NCBI GenBank assembly: GCA_004570955.1
Contig: SPPL01000006.1
Coordinates: 1-64,000 of the forward strand
Source of the DNA: Jeotgalicoccus nanhaiensis
Lineage (GTDB): Bacteria > Bacillota > Bacilli > Staphylococcales > Salinicoccaceae
Direction of reading: 5' to 3'
DNA length: 64,000 nucleotides
Shown: in pieces, positions 45,144 to 53,600 of the stretch
How the letters are laid out: each line of letters begins with the position of its first letter
Numbering within the stretch: position 1 is the first letter of the stretch
Notes under the pieces: generated by a model
Told to the model about the DNA's origin: nothing
Seen by the model: the letters and a program-made list of their open reading frames with translations, nothing else
The model's database searches: none
Position numbers and translations under genes: made by a program

Positions 45144-45650
45144 TTATATTTTATTAATATCATCATAACCGTAAAATGATTCCTCTATGGATATACCGTC
45201 TATTGTAATCGTTTCTTTTCCAAGGTAATATCCGCCCATATGCCTGTAAAAATTCACTGCAGGATTTTCCGACAGGACTGCAACAACCATTTTTTTGTAG
45301 CCGCGTGCTGCGAGATTTTGTACTGTGTGTTCGAACAAAGCACGCCCTATCCCTCGTCCGTGTACGTGCTCATAAGAGTAGATCGCGTATAATTCGCCGT
45401 CGAAGCCCGGATATGTATCCTTGTCTCTGTTTTCACCGCCAATTGCAAAACCGACAATTTCATCATCCAGTTTAGCGACGTAGAGCGGCTGATTTACGGC
45501 AGCCTGTTTCCAGATTTTCTCTCTCTTCTTTACATCGAGACTGTCGAGGTAGCTTTTTGGCACTATACCCGGATAAGTAGTATTCCAGCTTTCAACCTGA
45601 ACTTTCGCAATACCTGCCGCATCTTCCGGCACTGCCAGACGAATTATCAT
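45144..45650 (-). CDS. GNAT family N-acetyltransferase
   Basis: A 168-residue acetyltransferase: 'IRLAVPEDAAGIAKVQVESWNTTYPGIVP', 'LYAIYSYEHVHGRGIGRALFEHTVQNLAARGYKKMVVAVLSENPAVNFYRHMGG'. The acetyl-CoA loop is 'HGRGIGRAL'. Substrate unknown. It lies between ddl and pepT, with short gaps on either side, perhaps one operon. Confidence 0.88.
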   Translation of the reverse strand: MIIRLAVPEDAAGIAKVQVESWNTTYPGIVPKSYLDSLDVKKREKIWKQAAVNQPLYVAKLDDEIVGFAIGGENRDKDTYPGFDGELYAIYSYEHVHGRGIGRALFEHTVQNLAARGYKKMVVAVLSENPAVNFYRHMGGYYLGKETITIDGISIEESFYGYDDINKI

Positions 45651-45666
45651 ACATTCATCTCCTTAT

Positions 45667-46725
45667 TTAAGAAATATCTGTTTTCAATCTTTCAGAGCGT
45701 TCATATCTTTCAAGACTCAGTTCAATCAGCCTGTCCAGTGTTTCGCTGTAGGGAATCCCTGAAGCTTCGAGCAGCTTCGGATACATGCTGATGCTTGTAA
45801 AACCGGGCAGTGTATTGACTTCATTAACGATAACCTCTCCATCCGGAGTTAAAAACACATCCACCCTAGCCATACCTTCACAGTCAAGTACCTTGAAAGT
45901 ATCGTATGCAATCTGCTGAATCCGCTGCATTTCTTCTTCTTCCAGCTGCGCCGGGATATTTAAAAGCGCTCCGTTTTCATCCAGATATTTTGAACTGTAT
46001 GAATAAAAGTCTGTCTGCGACACAATCTCACCGGGAACCGAGACGAACAGTTCTTCATTACCGAGAACAGACACTTCGATTTCACGTCCTTCGATGCCGC
46101 TTTCAATCATTACTTTCGTATCGAATGAGAACGCCGAATCCAGCGCTTTATAAAATGACGGTTCATCCGAAACTTTTGACACGCCGACTGATGATCCCTG
46201 GTTGACCGGCTTGACAAACATCGGCACACCGAGCTGCTCACGTGCCTGCTCATATGTATGTCCGTCTTTTTCATAGTAGTTCAGTACAATTGACGGTGCG
46301 ACTTTAATCCCTTTTAGTTCAAGGAGTCTTTTCGTCATATCTTTGTCCATACATACTGCTGAACTGCGGACACTGCATCCTGCATACGGAAGCTCAGCAA
46401 GTTCGAGAAGTCCCTGGATGCTGCCGTCTTCACCTGCTGTGCCGTGCAGAATCGGCAGTACTGCATCGAGTTCAATCCGTTGGCCGTCAGCTGTCAATCC
46501 CTCGGACGGTATAACTGATATTTTCTTACTATTTGCATTATCGAGCGGTTTTATTTTTTTATTATCAGCTGCCAGGAGCCATTCACCCTGTTTGGTAATA
46601 TTAATCAGACTGATATTATATTTTTCTTTATTCAGCGCTTCAAATACACTTTTCGCAGAACGCACTGATACTTCGTGTTCTGTCGATTTACCGCCGTATA
46701 TAATACCAACGTTTATTCTCTTCAT
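45667..46725 (-). CDS. ddl: D-alanine--D-alanine ligase
   Basis: ATP-grasp enzyme making D-Ala-D-Ala for peptidoglycan. 352 residues. Motifs: 'GGKSTEHEVSVRSAKSVFE', 'VLPILHGTAGEDGSIQGLLELAELPYAGCS', 'VKPVNQGSSVGVSKV', 'VNEVNTLPGFTSISMYPKL'. I use the ATG at 46725, with GAGGGG eight bases upstream, rather than the earlier in-frame codon at 46740. Confidence 0.95.
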   Translation of the reverse strand: MKRINVGIIYGGKSTEHEVSVRSAKSVFEALNKEKYNISLINITKQGEWLLAADNKKIKPLDNANSKKISVIPSEGLTADGQRIELDAVLPILHGTAGEDGSIQGLLELAELPYAGCSVRSSAVCMDKDMTKRLLELKGIKVAPSIVLNYYEKDGHTYEQAREQLGVPMFVKPVNQGSSVGVSKVSDEPSFYKALDSAFSFDTKVMIESGIEGREIEVSVLGNEELFVSVPGEIVSQTDFYSYSSKYLDENGALLNIPAQLEEEEMQRIQQIAYDTFKVLDCEGMARVDVFLTPDGEVIVNEVNTLPGFTSISMYPKLLEASGIPYSETLDRLIELSLERYERSERLKTDIS

Positions 46726-46842
46726 ATGTAAGCCCCTCAAATCTGTTTATTCTGTACACTTGATTTTACACCAATTTGCTTTAGAAGTTAATTTTTTATA
46801 ACATTGTTTTTTTATTTACCGCGACCTTTAAAAATTTAATAG

Positions 46843-46851
46843 TGGTATAAT
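46843..46851 (+). promoter_or_regulatory. Extended -10 promoter element of the ABC exporter gene
   Basis: TGGTATAAT (TATAAT at 46846-46851); no clear -35 element. About 35 bases before the start at 46886. Confidence 0.5.
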
Positions 46852-46885
46852 TTAATTGTTTATATTACATAAAAAAGGATGGGGC

Positions 46886-48604
46886 ATGGTGAAGAAATTT
46901 TTATCTTATTACGCACCTTATAAAGTCTTATTCACAGTTGATTTTCTATCTGCTGTTATCGTCGGTTTGCTGGAACTCGCATTTCCTGTAATCGTCAGCA
47001 TGTTCATAGACGAACTGCTGCCTACCGGCAACTGGCAGTGGATATTAATCGCTGCTTTGGGATTAGTGCTTATTTATCTGTTTAACACATTGATGCAGTT
47101 TATCGTAACATACTGGGGACATATGCTCGGAACCAATATCGAGCGTGATATCCGGAATGATTTGTATGGACATATACAAAAGTTATCGTTTAGATTTTTT
47201 GATAATACAAAGACCGGGAAACTGTTAACACGCTTAACAAATGATCTGATGAACATCGGGGAAATGGCGCACCACGGACCTGAAGATTTATTTATTGCGG
47301 TTATGACGCTGCTCGGCGCTTTCGGAATTATGTACTACATCCATCCCGAACTCGCAATTATCGCATTTATTATTGTTCCGTTAATTTTAGTTATCGCAAT
47401 TTACTTTAACAAAAAAATGACTGTCGCCTTCCGTGAGCTGTTTGGCCGCGTATCCGAGTTCAATCACTTAATCGGTGATAAAATCGGCGGCATCCGCTTG
47501 GTTCAGGCTTTTGCAAATGAAGATCAGGAACTTGAAGAATTTAAAAAAATCAACGACCGCTTCAGAGCCACTAAGTTAAAGGCCTACAAAATTATGTCTT
47601 TCAACACATCCAGCACTTATATGCTGATGCGGCTGGTCACTGTTTTCATCCTTATCGCAGGTGCCTATTACGTTATGCGCGGAGAGCTGACTTACGGTGA
47701 ATTCGCAGCATTTATTTTAATTTCGAATGTCCTGTTTAAACCACTCGAGAAAATTAATGCCGTCATTGAATTATATCCAAACGGTATTGCAGGCTTTAAA
47801 CATTTTCTCGATACGATGGCGGTACAGCCCGATGTTAAGGAAAAAGAAGATGCGCTTGAACTGGCGAATGTGAAAGGTGATATTCAATACAGCAACGTGA
47901 CTTTTAAATACGAAGAAAAAAATGTACTGACTGATATATCATTTAATATTTCTCCGGGTGAAACGATTGCTTTTGTCGGCCCTTCCGGAGCCGGAAAAAC
48001 TACCTTGTGCTCGCTGCTTCCCCGTTTCTATGATGTGTCGGAAGGCAGCATTCAGATTGACGGCACGGATATTAGAGATTTAACGCTGTCCTCACTCCGG
48101 GAAAATATCGGCACAGTGCAGCAGGATGTATTCTTATTTGCAGGCACACTGAAAGAAAACGTCGCTTACGGCAAACCCGATGCAACAGACGAGGAAGTCT
48201 ACGATGCACTTCGAAAAGCACAGCTGAAAGAACTTGTCGACAGTTACAGGGACGGACTTGAAACAATCGTCGGCGAGCGCGGCGTTAAACTGTCAGGCGG
48301 GCAGAAACAGCGTATTGCGATTGCACGCATGTTCTTAAAGAACCCGCCTATTTTAATTCTTGATGAAGCGACCAGCGCACTTGATACAGCGACGGAAATG
48401 TATATTCAGGATGCACTGAACCGTCTTGCCGAAGGACGTACAACACTCGTTATCGCCCATCGTCTCGCAACAATTAAAAATGCGGACCGTATTATGGTCG
48501 TAACAAAAGACGGCATCGCCGAAAGCGGCACCCATGAAGAGCTCCTGTCACTCGACCGCGGTGTATATAAAGGACTTCATCAGGCTCAGTTCAGCCAAAT
48601 ATAA
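46886..48604 (+). CDS. ABC exporter, fused permease and ATPase (Sav1866-like)
   Basis: A 572-residue half-transporter with six helices (to about residue 300) and a nucleotide-binding domain: Walker A 'GPSGAGKTT', signature 'LSGGQKQR', Walker B 'ILILDEATSALD', 'IAHRLATI'. Start ATG at 46886 has GGATGGGG upstream; the longer frame begins with a TTG and no ribosome site. Typical homodimeric multidrug or lipid exporter; substrate unknown. Divergent from ddl. No terminator is seen before the pheA leader promoter, so read-through would meet the attenuator. Confidence 0.85.
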   Translation: MVKKFLSYYAPYKVLFTVDFLSAVIVGLLELAFPVIVSMFIDELLPTGNWQWILIAALGLVLIYLFNTLMQFIVTYWGHMLGTNIERDIRNDLYGHIQKLSFRFFDNTKTGKLLTRLTNDLMNIGEMAHHGPEDLFIAVMTLLGAFGIMYYIHPELAIIAFIIVPLILVIAIYFNKKMTVAFRELFGRVSEFNHLIGDKIGGIRLVQAFANEDQELEEFKKINDRFRATKLKAYKIMSFNTSSTYMLMRLVTVFILIAGAYYVMRGELTYGEFAAFILISNVLFKPLEKINAVIELYPNGIAGFKHFLDTMAVQPDVKEKEDALELANVKGDIQYSNVTFKYEEKNVLTDISFNISPGETIAFVGPSGAGKTTLCSLLPRFYDVSEGSIQIDGTDIRDLTLSSLRENIGTVQQDVFLFAGTLKENVAYGKPDATDEEVYDALRKAQLKELVDSYRDGLETIVGERGVKLSGGQKQRIAIARMFLKNPPILILDEATSALDTATEMYIQDALNRLAEGRTTLVIAHRLATIKNADRIMVVTKDGIAESGTHEELLSLDRGVYKGLHQAQFSQI

Positions 48605-48605
48605 A

Positions 48606-48634
48606 TTGACAAAAGAATTCTTAATTGTTAGACT
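48606..48634 (+). promoter_or_regulatory. Promoter of the pheA leader
   Basis: TTGACA (48606-48611), 17-base spacer, TAGACT (48629-48634). It begins two bases after the ABC exporter stop and drives a leader of nearly 290 bases before pheA. Confidence 0.75.
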
Positions 48635-48675
48635 AATTAACATTATTAAAACTTTAATTGATGAGAGTGATTTTT

Positions 48676-48735
48676 ATGTTATCCGAAATAAAAATATCAC
48701 AATTAAATAAAGACTTTTTCAGCTATTTTAGATAG
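48676..48735 (+). CDS. Leader peptide of pheA (19 aa)
   Basis: Reads MLSEIKISQLNKDFFSYFR then TAG. GAGAG lies eight bases before the ATG. Its last codons are TTT TTC AGC TAT TTT AGA, i.e. three Phe and one Tyr within five codons, and the stop is immediately followed by the first hairpin of the attenuator. Ribosome stalling at Phe codons under phenylalanine shortage would reshape that RNA. By position and composition it is the analogue of enterobacterial pheL, though the sequence is different. Confidence 0.7.
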   Translation: MLSEIKISQLNKDFFSYFR

Positions 48736-48800
48736 CGTCTGTATTCCATCGTGGATGCAGGCGAAACCTGATCTATGATGGCTGAATTAATGATGCAGAA

Positions 48801-48838
48801 AACCAGCCATTAGAAAAAATCTGATTGGCTGGTTTTTT
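48801..48838 (+). terminator. Attenuator terminator 1
   Basis: AACCAGCCA...TGGCTGGTT followed by T6 (48833-48838 overlapping the stem end). Confidence 0.75.
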
Positions 48839-48850
48839 ATATTTACTTTT

Positions 48851-48898
48851 ACCAGGCCAATTGGACTTCTGTTAACAGAAGCCAATCTGGTCTTTTTT
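48851..48898 (+). terminator. Attenuator terminator 2
   Basis: ACCAG..ATTGG..CTTCTGT pairs with ACAGAAG..CCAAT..CTGGT (one side-bulge), then T6. A second barrier 26 bases before pheA. Confidence 0.75.
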
Positions 48899-48924
48899 AA
48901 TATTGAAAATAAGGAGTGTTTCAA

Positions 48925-49791
48925 ATGAAAATTGGTTATCAGGGCGTAGAAGGCAGCTACAGCACACTTGCATGCGCAGCATATGCCGGAAGTGAAGAGT
49001 ATACAGCGGAGGGTTATATGACGTTTAAACTGCTCGTTGAAGCACTTTTAAACGACGAAGTGGATTACATTGCGCTGCCTGTTGAAAACTCAACAAGCGG
49101 ACCGATTACAAGAACAATAGATCTGATGAAATATCTGGATGTAAAGGCAGTTAAAGAAGTATATGTGAAAATAGACCATGCACTTATTTCCAAAAATCCA
49201 ATTACCCTCGATAAAATAACTGAGGTATACTCTCATCCGGAAGCATTGGAACAGTGCTACACATATTTAAGCCGGTACCCAAATATTGAAGTGAAGGAAT
49301 TCAGCGATACAGCAGGTGCTGTACATATGGTTAAAGAATCAGAGGACGAAACAATTGCAAGTATTGCGGGCAGCCATGCCGCTGAAATGTACGGCATGAA
49401 TATCGTCCGTGAAAATATTAGTGATAATCCGCTTAATACGACGCGCTTTTTAATATTCACAAAAGAACTGAGCGAAAAAATTCTGCATGAAAAAACATCA
49501 CTGTACATAGAATCCGATCACAGCACCGGTTCTTTAAGCGGTATTTTGGATATTTTTAAAACATATAATATTAACCTGCTCTATTTAATGAGCAGACCGA
49601 TACAAAACAAACCATTCTCCTACGGTTTCTTTATCGATATAGAAAACGATGTAGACCGTCCGAATTTCGATGCTGCGCTCTCTGTGCTGACAAAAGAAAC
49701 GTCGTATATTAATATTCTCGGCAGTTATGATAAAGGGCTCATTCCGGAGTATGAAGGAGTGATTCAGAATGAAGAACATACTGACAGGTAA
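48925..49791 (+). CDS. pheA: Prephenate dehydratase
   Basis: Converts prephenate to phenylpyruvate, the committed step to phenylalanine. 288 residues: catalytic domain 'GYQGVEGSYSTLAC', 'PVENSTSGPITRTIDLM', 'NTTRFLIF' (catalytic Thr-Arg-Phe), then a C-terminal ACT domain with the regulatory 'LMSRP' segment (ESRP-like) for phenylalanine feedback. The ATG at 48925 has AAGGAG upstream. Last 23 bases overlap the transporter gene. Preceded by the Phe-type attenuator. Confidence 0.94.
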   Translation: MKIGYQGVEGSYSTLACAAYAGSEEYTAEGYMTFKLLVEALLNDEVDYIALPVENSTSGPITRTIDLMKYLDVKAVKEVYVKIDHALISKNPITLDKITEVYSHPEALEQCYTYLSRYPNIEVKEFSDTAGAVHMVKESEDETIASIAGSHAAEMYGMNIVRENISDNPLNTTRFLIFTKELSEKILHEKTSLYIESDHSTGSLSGILDIFKTYNINLLYLMSRPIQNKPFSYGFFIDIENDVDRPNFDAALSVLTKETSYINILGSYDKGLIPEYEGVIQNEEHTDR

Positions 49792-51001
49792 AAACCATTT
49801 ATTTACAAGAATCGCAATTGCTTTTGGTCTCGGTATACTGCTTGGTATTTTCCTGCCTGAGTTTTCGATAAAAATTAAATTTATCGGCGGTATTTATTTA
49901 AATATTATTCAGGCAATGATTATTCCTATTATTTTTGTTGCGGTTTCTACAGGTATTATTAATATCGGCAGCGGTAAAGATCTGGGAAGAATCGGCTTTA
50001 AAAGTGTTTCTGTATTCGTAGTAATGTTCGTTGCTACAGCAGCGATCGGACTTCTGATTTCATATATTGTCAGACCCGGGAAACACATTAATATCGGCAC
50101 AAGCGGCTATGACGGAGAAGTTACTTCTCCTTCTGTTGAAGATTTCTTTATGAATATTATTCCCGATAATCTTTTTATGGCTCTGACTGAAGGTGACATA
50201 CTTGCGACTATTATTTTCACTGTTATTTTTTCTATAGCTATTGTCGCAGTCGGTAAAGAAGCAGAACCTGTAAAAAACTTCATTAACAGTCTTTCGACAG
50301 TGATATTTAAAGTGCTCAATTACATTATGGAGCTGACGCCAATCGGGATTATTTCACTAATGGCTTTTGCCGTGGCAGAATACGGAGCGGGCATCTTCTC
50401 TGCTCTTGGGCTTTACATCGTGACTGCATATGCAGCATGTATTATCGCCTTCGTTCTTGTAATGCTGGTGCCGATTTGGATATACACCGGACTGACACCT
50501 GTACAATTCCTTAAAGGCATTTATAAGGTCTGGCTCGTTTCTCTGGCCACAACCAGTTCTGCTGTTACGATGCCTACTACTATCAGAGTGACAAAAAAGG
50601 ATTTTAAAGTCAGCGAATCGATAACAAATTTTGTAGTGCCTCTGGGAACAACGATAAATATGGCGGGCGGAGCAATATCTTTCAGTCTGCTCGCTGTTTT
50701 TGTCTCCGACTTTTACAATATTCCATTAGGTGTCGGCCAGATTGTTTACCTTGTCATCATCGCCACAGTAATTAATATGGCGGCACCGGGTATTCCAGGC
50801 GGCGGGATTGTCCTTGGCGCATCGTTCCTGACCTTGCTCGGTCTTCCGATTGAACTTATGGGCCCTATCGCTGCGATATACAGAATCCTCGATATGGCCT
50901 ACACTACGATGAACATAACAGGAGATGCAGCAGCTGCTGTTTTGATAGATGAATCAGAAAGACGCCGGGATAATAAGAGAAACATTGCTGTAAAAGCTTA
51001 A
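49769..51001 (+). CDS. DAACS-family (GltP-like) sodium symporter, divergent
   Basis: A 410-residue transporter with the glutamate-transporter fold: serine-rich hairpin 'TTSSAVTMPT' and tip 2 'PGIPGGGIVLG'. Key family residues are altered: NMDGT is 'NMAGG' (residues 297-301), so the sodium-ligating Asp and the substrate Thr are lost; and in DxxRTxxNxxGD the Arg that pairs with an acidic side chain is Tyr378. This argues against glutamate/aspartate as substrate. The gene overlaps pheA by 23 bases behind the Phe attenuator, so a neutral, perhaps aromatic, amino acid is a fair guess. Confidence 0.85.
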   Translation: MKNILTGKNHLFTRIAIAFGLGILLGIFLPEFSIKIKFIGGIYLNIIQAMIIPIIFVAVSTGIINIGSGKDLGRIGFKSVSVFVVMFVATAAIGLLISYIVRPGKHINIGTSGYDGEVTSPSVEDFFMNIIPDNLFMALTEGDILATIIFTVIFSIAIVAVGKEAEPVKNFINSLSTVIFKVLNYIMELTPIGIISLMAFAVAEYGAGIFSALGLYIVTAYAACIIAFVLVMLVPIWIYTGLTPVQFLKGIYKVWLVSLATTSSAVTMPTTIRVTKKDFKVSESITNFVVPLGTTINMAGGAISFSLLAVFVSDFYNIPLGVGQIVYLVIIATVINMAAPGIPGGGIVLGASFLTLLGLPIELMGPIAAIYRILDMAYTTMNITGDAAAAVLIDESERRRDNKRNIAVKA

Positions 51002-51035
51002 ACATTTCGTCCGGTCAATAAACCGATTCTCCAAC

Positions 51036-51075
51036 AAAAAAACCATCCGGAACAACCTCGTTCCGGATGGTTTCA
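51036..51075. terminator. Bidirectional terminator
   Basis: AACCATCCGGAAC-AACCTC-GTTCCGGATGGTT with an A7 run before and TTTCATTT after; between converging genes. Confidence 0.9.
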
Positions 51076-51076
51076 T

Positions 51077-51763
51077 TTATTTATCCTCATTCTTTTGTAC
51101 AAAAAAGCCATTCTCTTCATCCCACTCTGCGAAAAATACGTCTTCCAAATCCGTTCCGGTTTCTTTTTTGATGTTCTCTCTTAACCATGCTTCATCGCGA
51201 TTAATGTTTTTAAGCCTCTGATGCTCGACCTTTCCTCCATCTATCAGGAGCTGCGGGAGTAGGTTTTCGCTGTATTTTTCCATCATTTCACCGCGTGTCG
51301 GCGCTTCTTCACGTGCATACTGCATGACTGAAAGCTCCCCGCTTTCTTCCAGTATCCCGTATTTTACCTGACTTAGAGAAAATACATCTTTCATTCTCAG
51401 AAGCATGCGGACTTCATCAACATCCATATTATTGTCATCCATCATCTTTCTGTTTAACTGACCTTCATTTATCAGCAGCTGGGGATCTCCTTGTGAAATA
51501 CTTTTAAATCTCCGGCTTTTTAAAGCGAATTTTTCTAAAATAAATATAAGCAATGCCCAGAAAAATATAGAGAACAGCATCTCATAAACAGGCACAGTCG
51601 CATCGTACAGTGATTCTTCTATAATGCCTCCGAGTATCAGAGCATAAACGAAATCAAGCGGAGTAACTTGAGCCAGTTCCTTCTTCCCCATCAATCTGAG
51701 TACAATCATGACTCCTATTAAACCTAAAGTTAATTTCATTGCATACATCAGTATATCTTCCAT
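51077..51763 (-). CDS. DUF421 family membrane protein (YetF-like)
   Basis: About 228 residues: three N-terminal helices, then a cytosolic DUF421 domain ('GDPQLLINEGQLNRKMMDDNNMDVDEVRMLLRMKDVFSLSQVKYGILEESGELSV'). 'RLMGKKELAQVTPLDFVYALILGGIIE' is the family's N-terminal signature. Spore-formers and staphylococci hold several paralogues, some with roles at the membrane, mostly unassigned. Start at 51763 has GAGGTAGG just before it. Confidence 0.88.
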   Translation of the reverse strand: MEDILMYAMKLTLGLIGVMIVLRLMGKKELAQVTPLDFVYALILGGIIEESLYDATVPVYEMLFSIFFWALLIFILEKFALKSRRFKSISQGDPQLLINEGQLNRKMMDDNNMDVDEVRMLLRMKDVFSLSQVKYGILEESGELSVMQYAREEAPTRGEMMEKYSENLLPQLLIDGGKVEHQRLKNINRDEAWLRENIKKETGTDLEDVFFAEWDEENGFFVQKNEDK

Positions 51764-51841
51764 TTTCCTACCTCGCTTCATTCTTAAATGCTAAAATATT
51801 TCCCTGCACTTATAGAAGTACCCCTGCTTATGTATTCAAAA

Positions 51842-51880
51842 CAAAAAGAGACGGCTTCCTTTAGGAAACCGCCTCCTTTG
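51842..51880 (-). terminator. Terminator of the NCS1 permease gene
   Basis: GGCGGTTTCC-TAAA-GGAAGCCGTC followed by TCTTTTTGTTTT on the minus strand. Confidence 0.85.
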
Positions 51881-51892
51881 TTCTGTATTCTA

Positions 51893-53320
51893 TTATTTTG
51901 CTCCCGCTTTTGATTTCACGAGAATATCTCTTTCATCAATGTCATTGATTTTCTTTGCATTATCGTTCAGATAATACTTACCTTTAGTAATATAAGCAAT
52001 AACGATTGTTAGTACCGCTGCCAGCAGTGCCGCAAAGAATGCTGCTGTACTTTGCATGAATGGACCCATGTAGCCAAGTGCTGCAATTGTTCCCAGCAGA
52101 CTTGAAATAATCAGAGACCAGACACCCACTGGATTCCATTTATATAAATATTCCTGGCGTTCTTCATAGTAGCCGGGCCCAATTTTCATCATCCGTTTTA
52201 CTACGAGGAAATCAGTAACCAAAATCGCTGCCCATGACATCAGAAAGACACCCTGGAATGTTAATGCTGCATCTAAATGATCGGTAATACCGCCGAGCAT
52301 TAATACCATTGCTGCAACACCTGCAACCACGACCCAGAATCTGCGGCCTGGTTTAAAGTTTACAACGTTTTCAAAGAAGTTTGATAATGATAAAGAACTG
52401 CTGTAGATGTTAGTTACATTAATACGGACCTGTGTGAGCATTGTGAATAATGCACCGCCGATACCTAATAAGTGTACGATATATACACCCGGGTTCGGTT
52501 CATTTAAACGCACTCCAAACCATATACCAAGTCCGCCCATTACACCGTAACAGAAAATCTGCGGAATAAACCCGATTGCAACTGATCCGCCTTTAATGTG
52601 GCTCGGCTTTAAGAAACGTGCGTAGTCTGATGCTATAAGTGCAGTCAGTCCTATGATTCCGTGCTGCATACCAATACATAATAACAGTGCTGTTCCGCCG
52701 ACCTGCATTCCTTCCGGCATATAAGTCCAGAATGCGCCGTCATATTGTGACGGTGTCATGAATGACACTACGATTGCTGTAATTAAAAACACAAAGAATA
52801 TTGGCAATGACCATTTTTGTAATTTATCGAGCTGTTTAATTCCGAACCAGTTAAGTGGAATAACGAGTGTTCCAAATACGACTATGAGCAGCCATACAGG
52901 AATTACAGGGAAGAATTCGTGTACTGCAAACACGAGAATCATACCTTCAAGTGCACAGTACATAATAAAGTTAGAAGCATATATTAAAGATGTTAATGAC
53001 GCACCTATGTAGCCGAAGCCTCCGCCCCGCGACATTAAGTTTACGTTCATTCCCGATCGTGCTGACAGGTAAACGATAACTGTACCCATGATACCTGCAA
53101 CGATAATTGCGTATGCTGCTGATATCAGAGCATTAATTGCACCGAACTGCAGTGCCATAACACTCCCTATTTGGAAGTAGAATATTGCTGTAGCAATACC
53201 AAAAGTAATGTTGGTAATACTGAGCCATCCCATTTTACGTTCGTTATATGGAACTTTAGATAATGAGTGGTCACTCTCGGTCGTTTCAATCTGCTGATCT
53301 GCTGTTTCCTCAGACCTCAT
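51893..53320 (-). CDS. NCS1 family nucleobase/allantoin permease
   Basis: About 475 residues with twelve helices. NCS1 features: charged N-terminus then 'WLSITNITFGIATAIFYFQIGSVMALQFG', Gly-rich helix 3 'SRGGGFGYIGASLTSLIYASNF', and 'ILVTDFLVVKRMM' late in the protein. CodB/PucI-like carriers import cytosine, purines or allantoin with a cation; the substrate is not determined. The start at 53320 has GGAGAGGATAATT upstream; the longer TTG frame is unlikely. Confidence 0.85.
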   Translation of the reverse strand: MRSEETADQQIETTESDHSLSKVPYNERKMGWLSITNITFGIATAIFYFQIGSVMALQFGAINALISAAYAIIVAGIMGTVIVYLSARSGMNVNLMSRGGGFGYIGASLTSLIYASNFIMYCALEGMILVFAVHEFFPVIPVWLLIVVFGTLVIPLNWFGIKQLDKLQKWSLPIFFVFLITAIVVSFMTPSQYDGAFWTYMPEGMQVGGTALLLCIGMQHGIIGLTALIASDYARFLKPSHIKGGSVAIGFIPQIFCYGVMGGLGIWFGVRLNEPNPGVYIVHLLGIGGALFTMLTQVRINVTNIYSSSLSLSNFFENVVNFKPGRRFWVVVAGVAAMVLMLGGITDHLDAALTFQGVFLMSWAAILVTDFLVVKRMMKIGPGYYEERQEYLYKWNPVGVWSLIISSLLGTIAALGYMGPFMQSTAAFFAALLAAVLTIVIAYITKGKYYLNDNAKKINDIDERDILVKSKAGAK

Positions 53321-53368
53321 AATTATCCTCTCCAATCTTATGAAACTTTATATTAAGGCGACTTTTAC

Positions 53369-53397
53369 ACTATACACTCTTTTCGCGAAGAAATCAA
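53369..53397 (-). promoter_or_regulatory. Promoter of the NCS1 gene
   Basis: TTGATT, 17-base spacer, TATAGT on the minus strand. The -10 lies in a TATAGTGTAAAA sequence that recurs about 40 bases further upstream. Confidence 0.55.
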
Positions 53398-53549
53398 GCT
53401 CTTATGTATATTTTTACACTATATAGTCGACATAATATGTATATTGACAATTAAAATGAAAGTATACCACTATATTCTTATTGAAATTTAATTTCAAAAT
53501 GCATAATCTATTTGAAATAATGCACTAAAATTCATACAGTATATATACA

Positions 53550-53590
53550 CAAAAACCCTTGCCGGAACTGGCTTTTCCCGGCAAGGTTCT
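53550..53590 (-). terminator. Terminator of the glycoside hydrolase/deacetylase operon
   Basis: AACCTTGCCGGG...CCGGCAAGGGTT followed by TTTTGTG on the minus strand. The rest of 53,400-53,550 is AT-rich with no gene. Confidence 0.82.
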
Positions 53591-53600
53591 TTCATGAAAT

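Larger units (their letters stand above)
48736..48898 (+). promoter_or_regulatory. Transcription attenuator ahead of pheA
   Basis: Elements in order: hairpin 1 (48736-48763, CGTCTG...CAGGCG with G-U pairs); a possible antiterminator ATGGCTG (48778-48784) with CAGCCAT (48804-48810); terminator 1 (48801-48838), whose 5' arm uses the same CAGCCA bases; and terminator 2 (48851-48898). The antiterminator and terminator 1 cannot both form. No T-box consensus (GGGTGGNACCGCG) is present. Mechanism is inferred from the sequence pattern. Confidence 0.65.

Noticed and set aside
48736-48898. T-box riboswitch before pheA
   Set aside because: No GGGTGGNACCGCG antiterminator consensus or specifier stem could be found; a leader peptide fits better.
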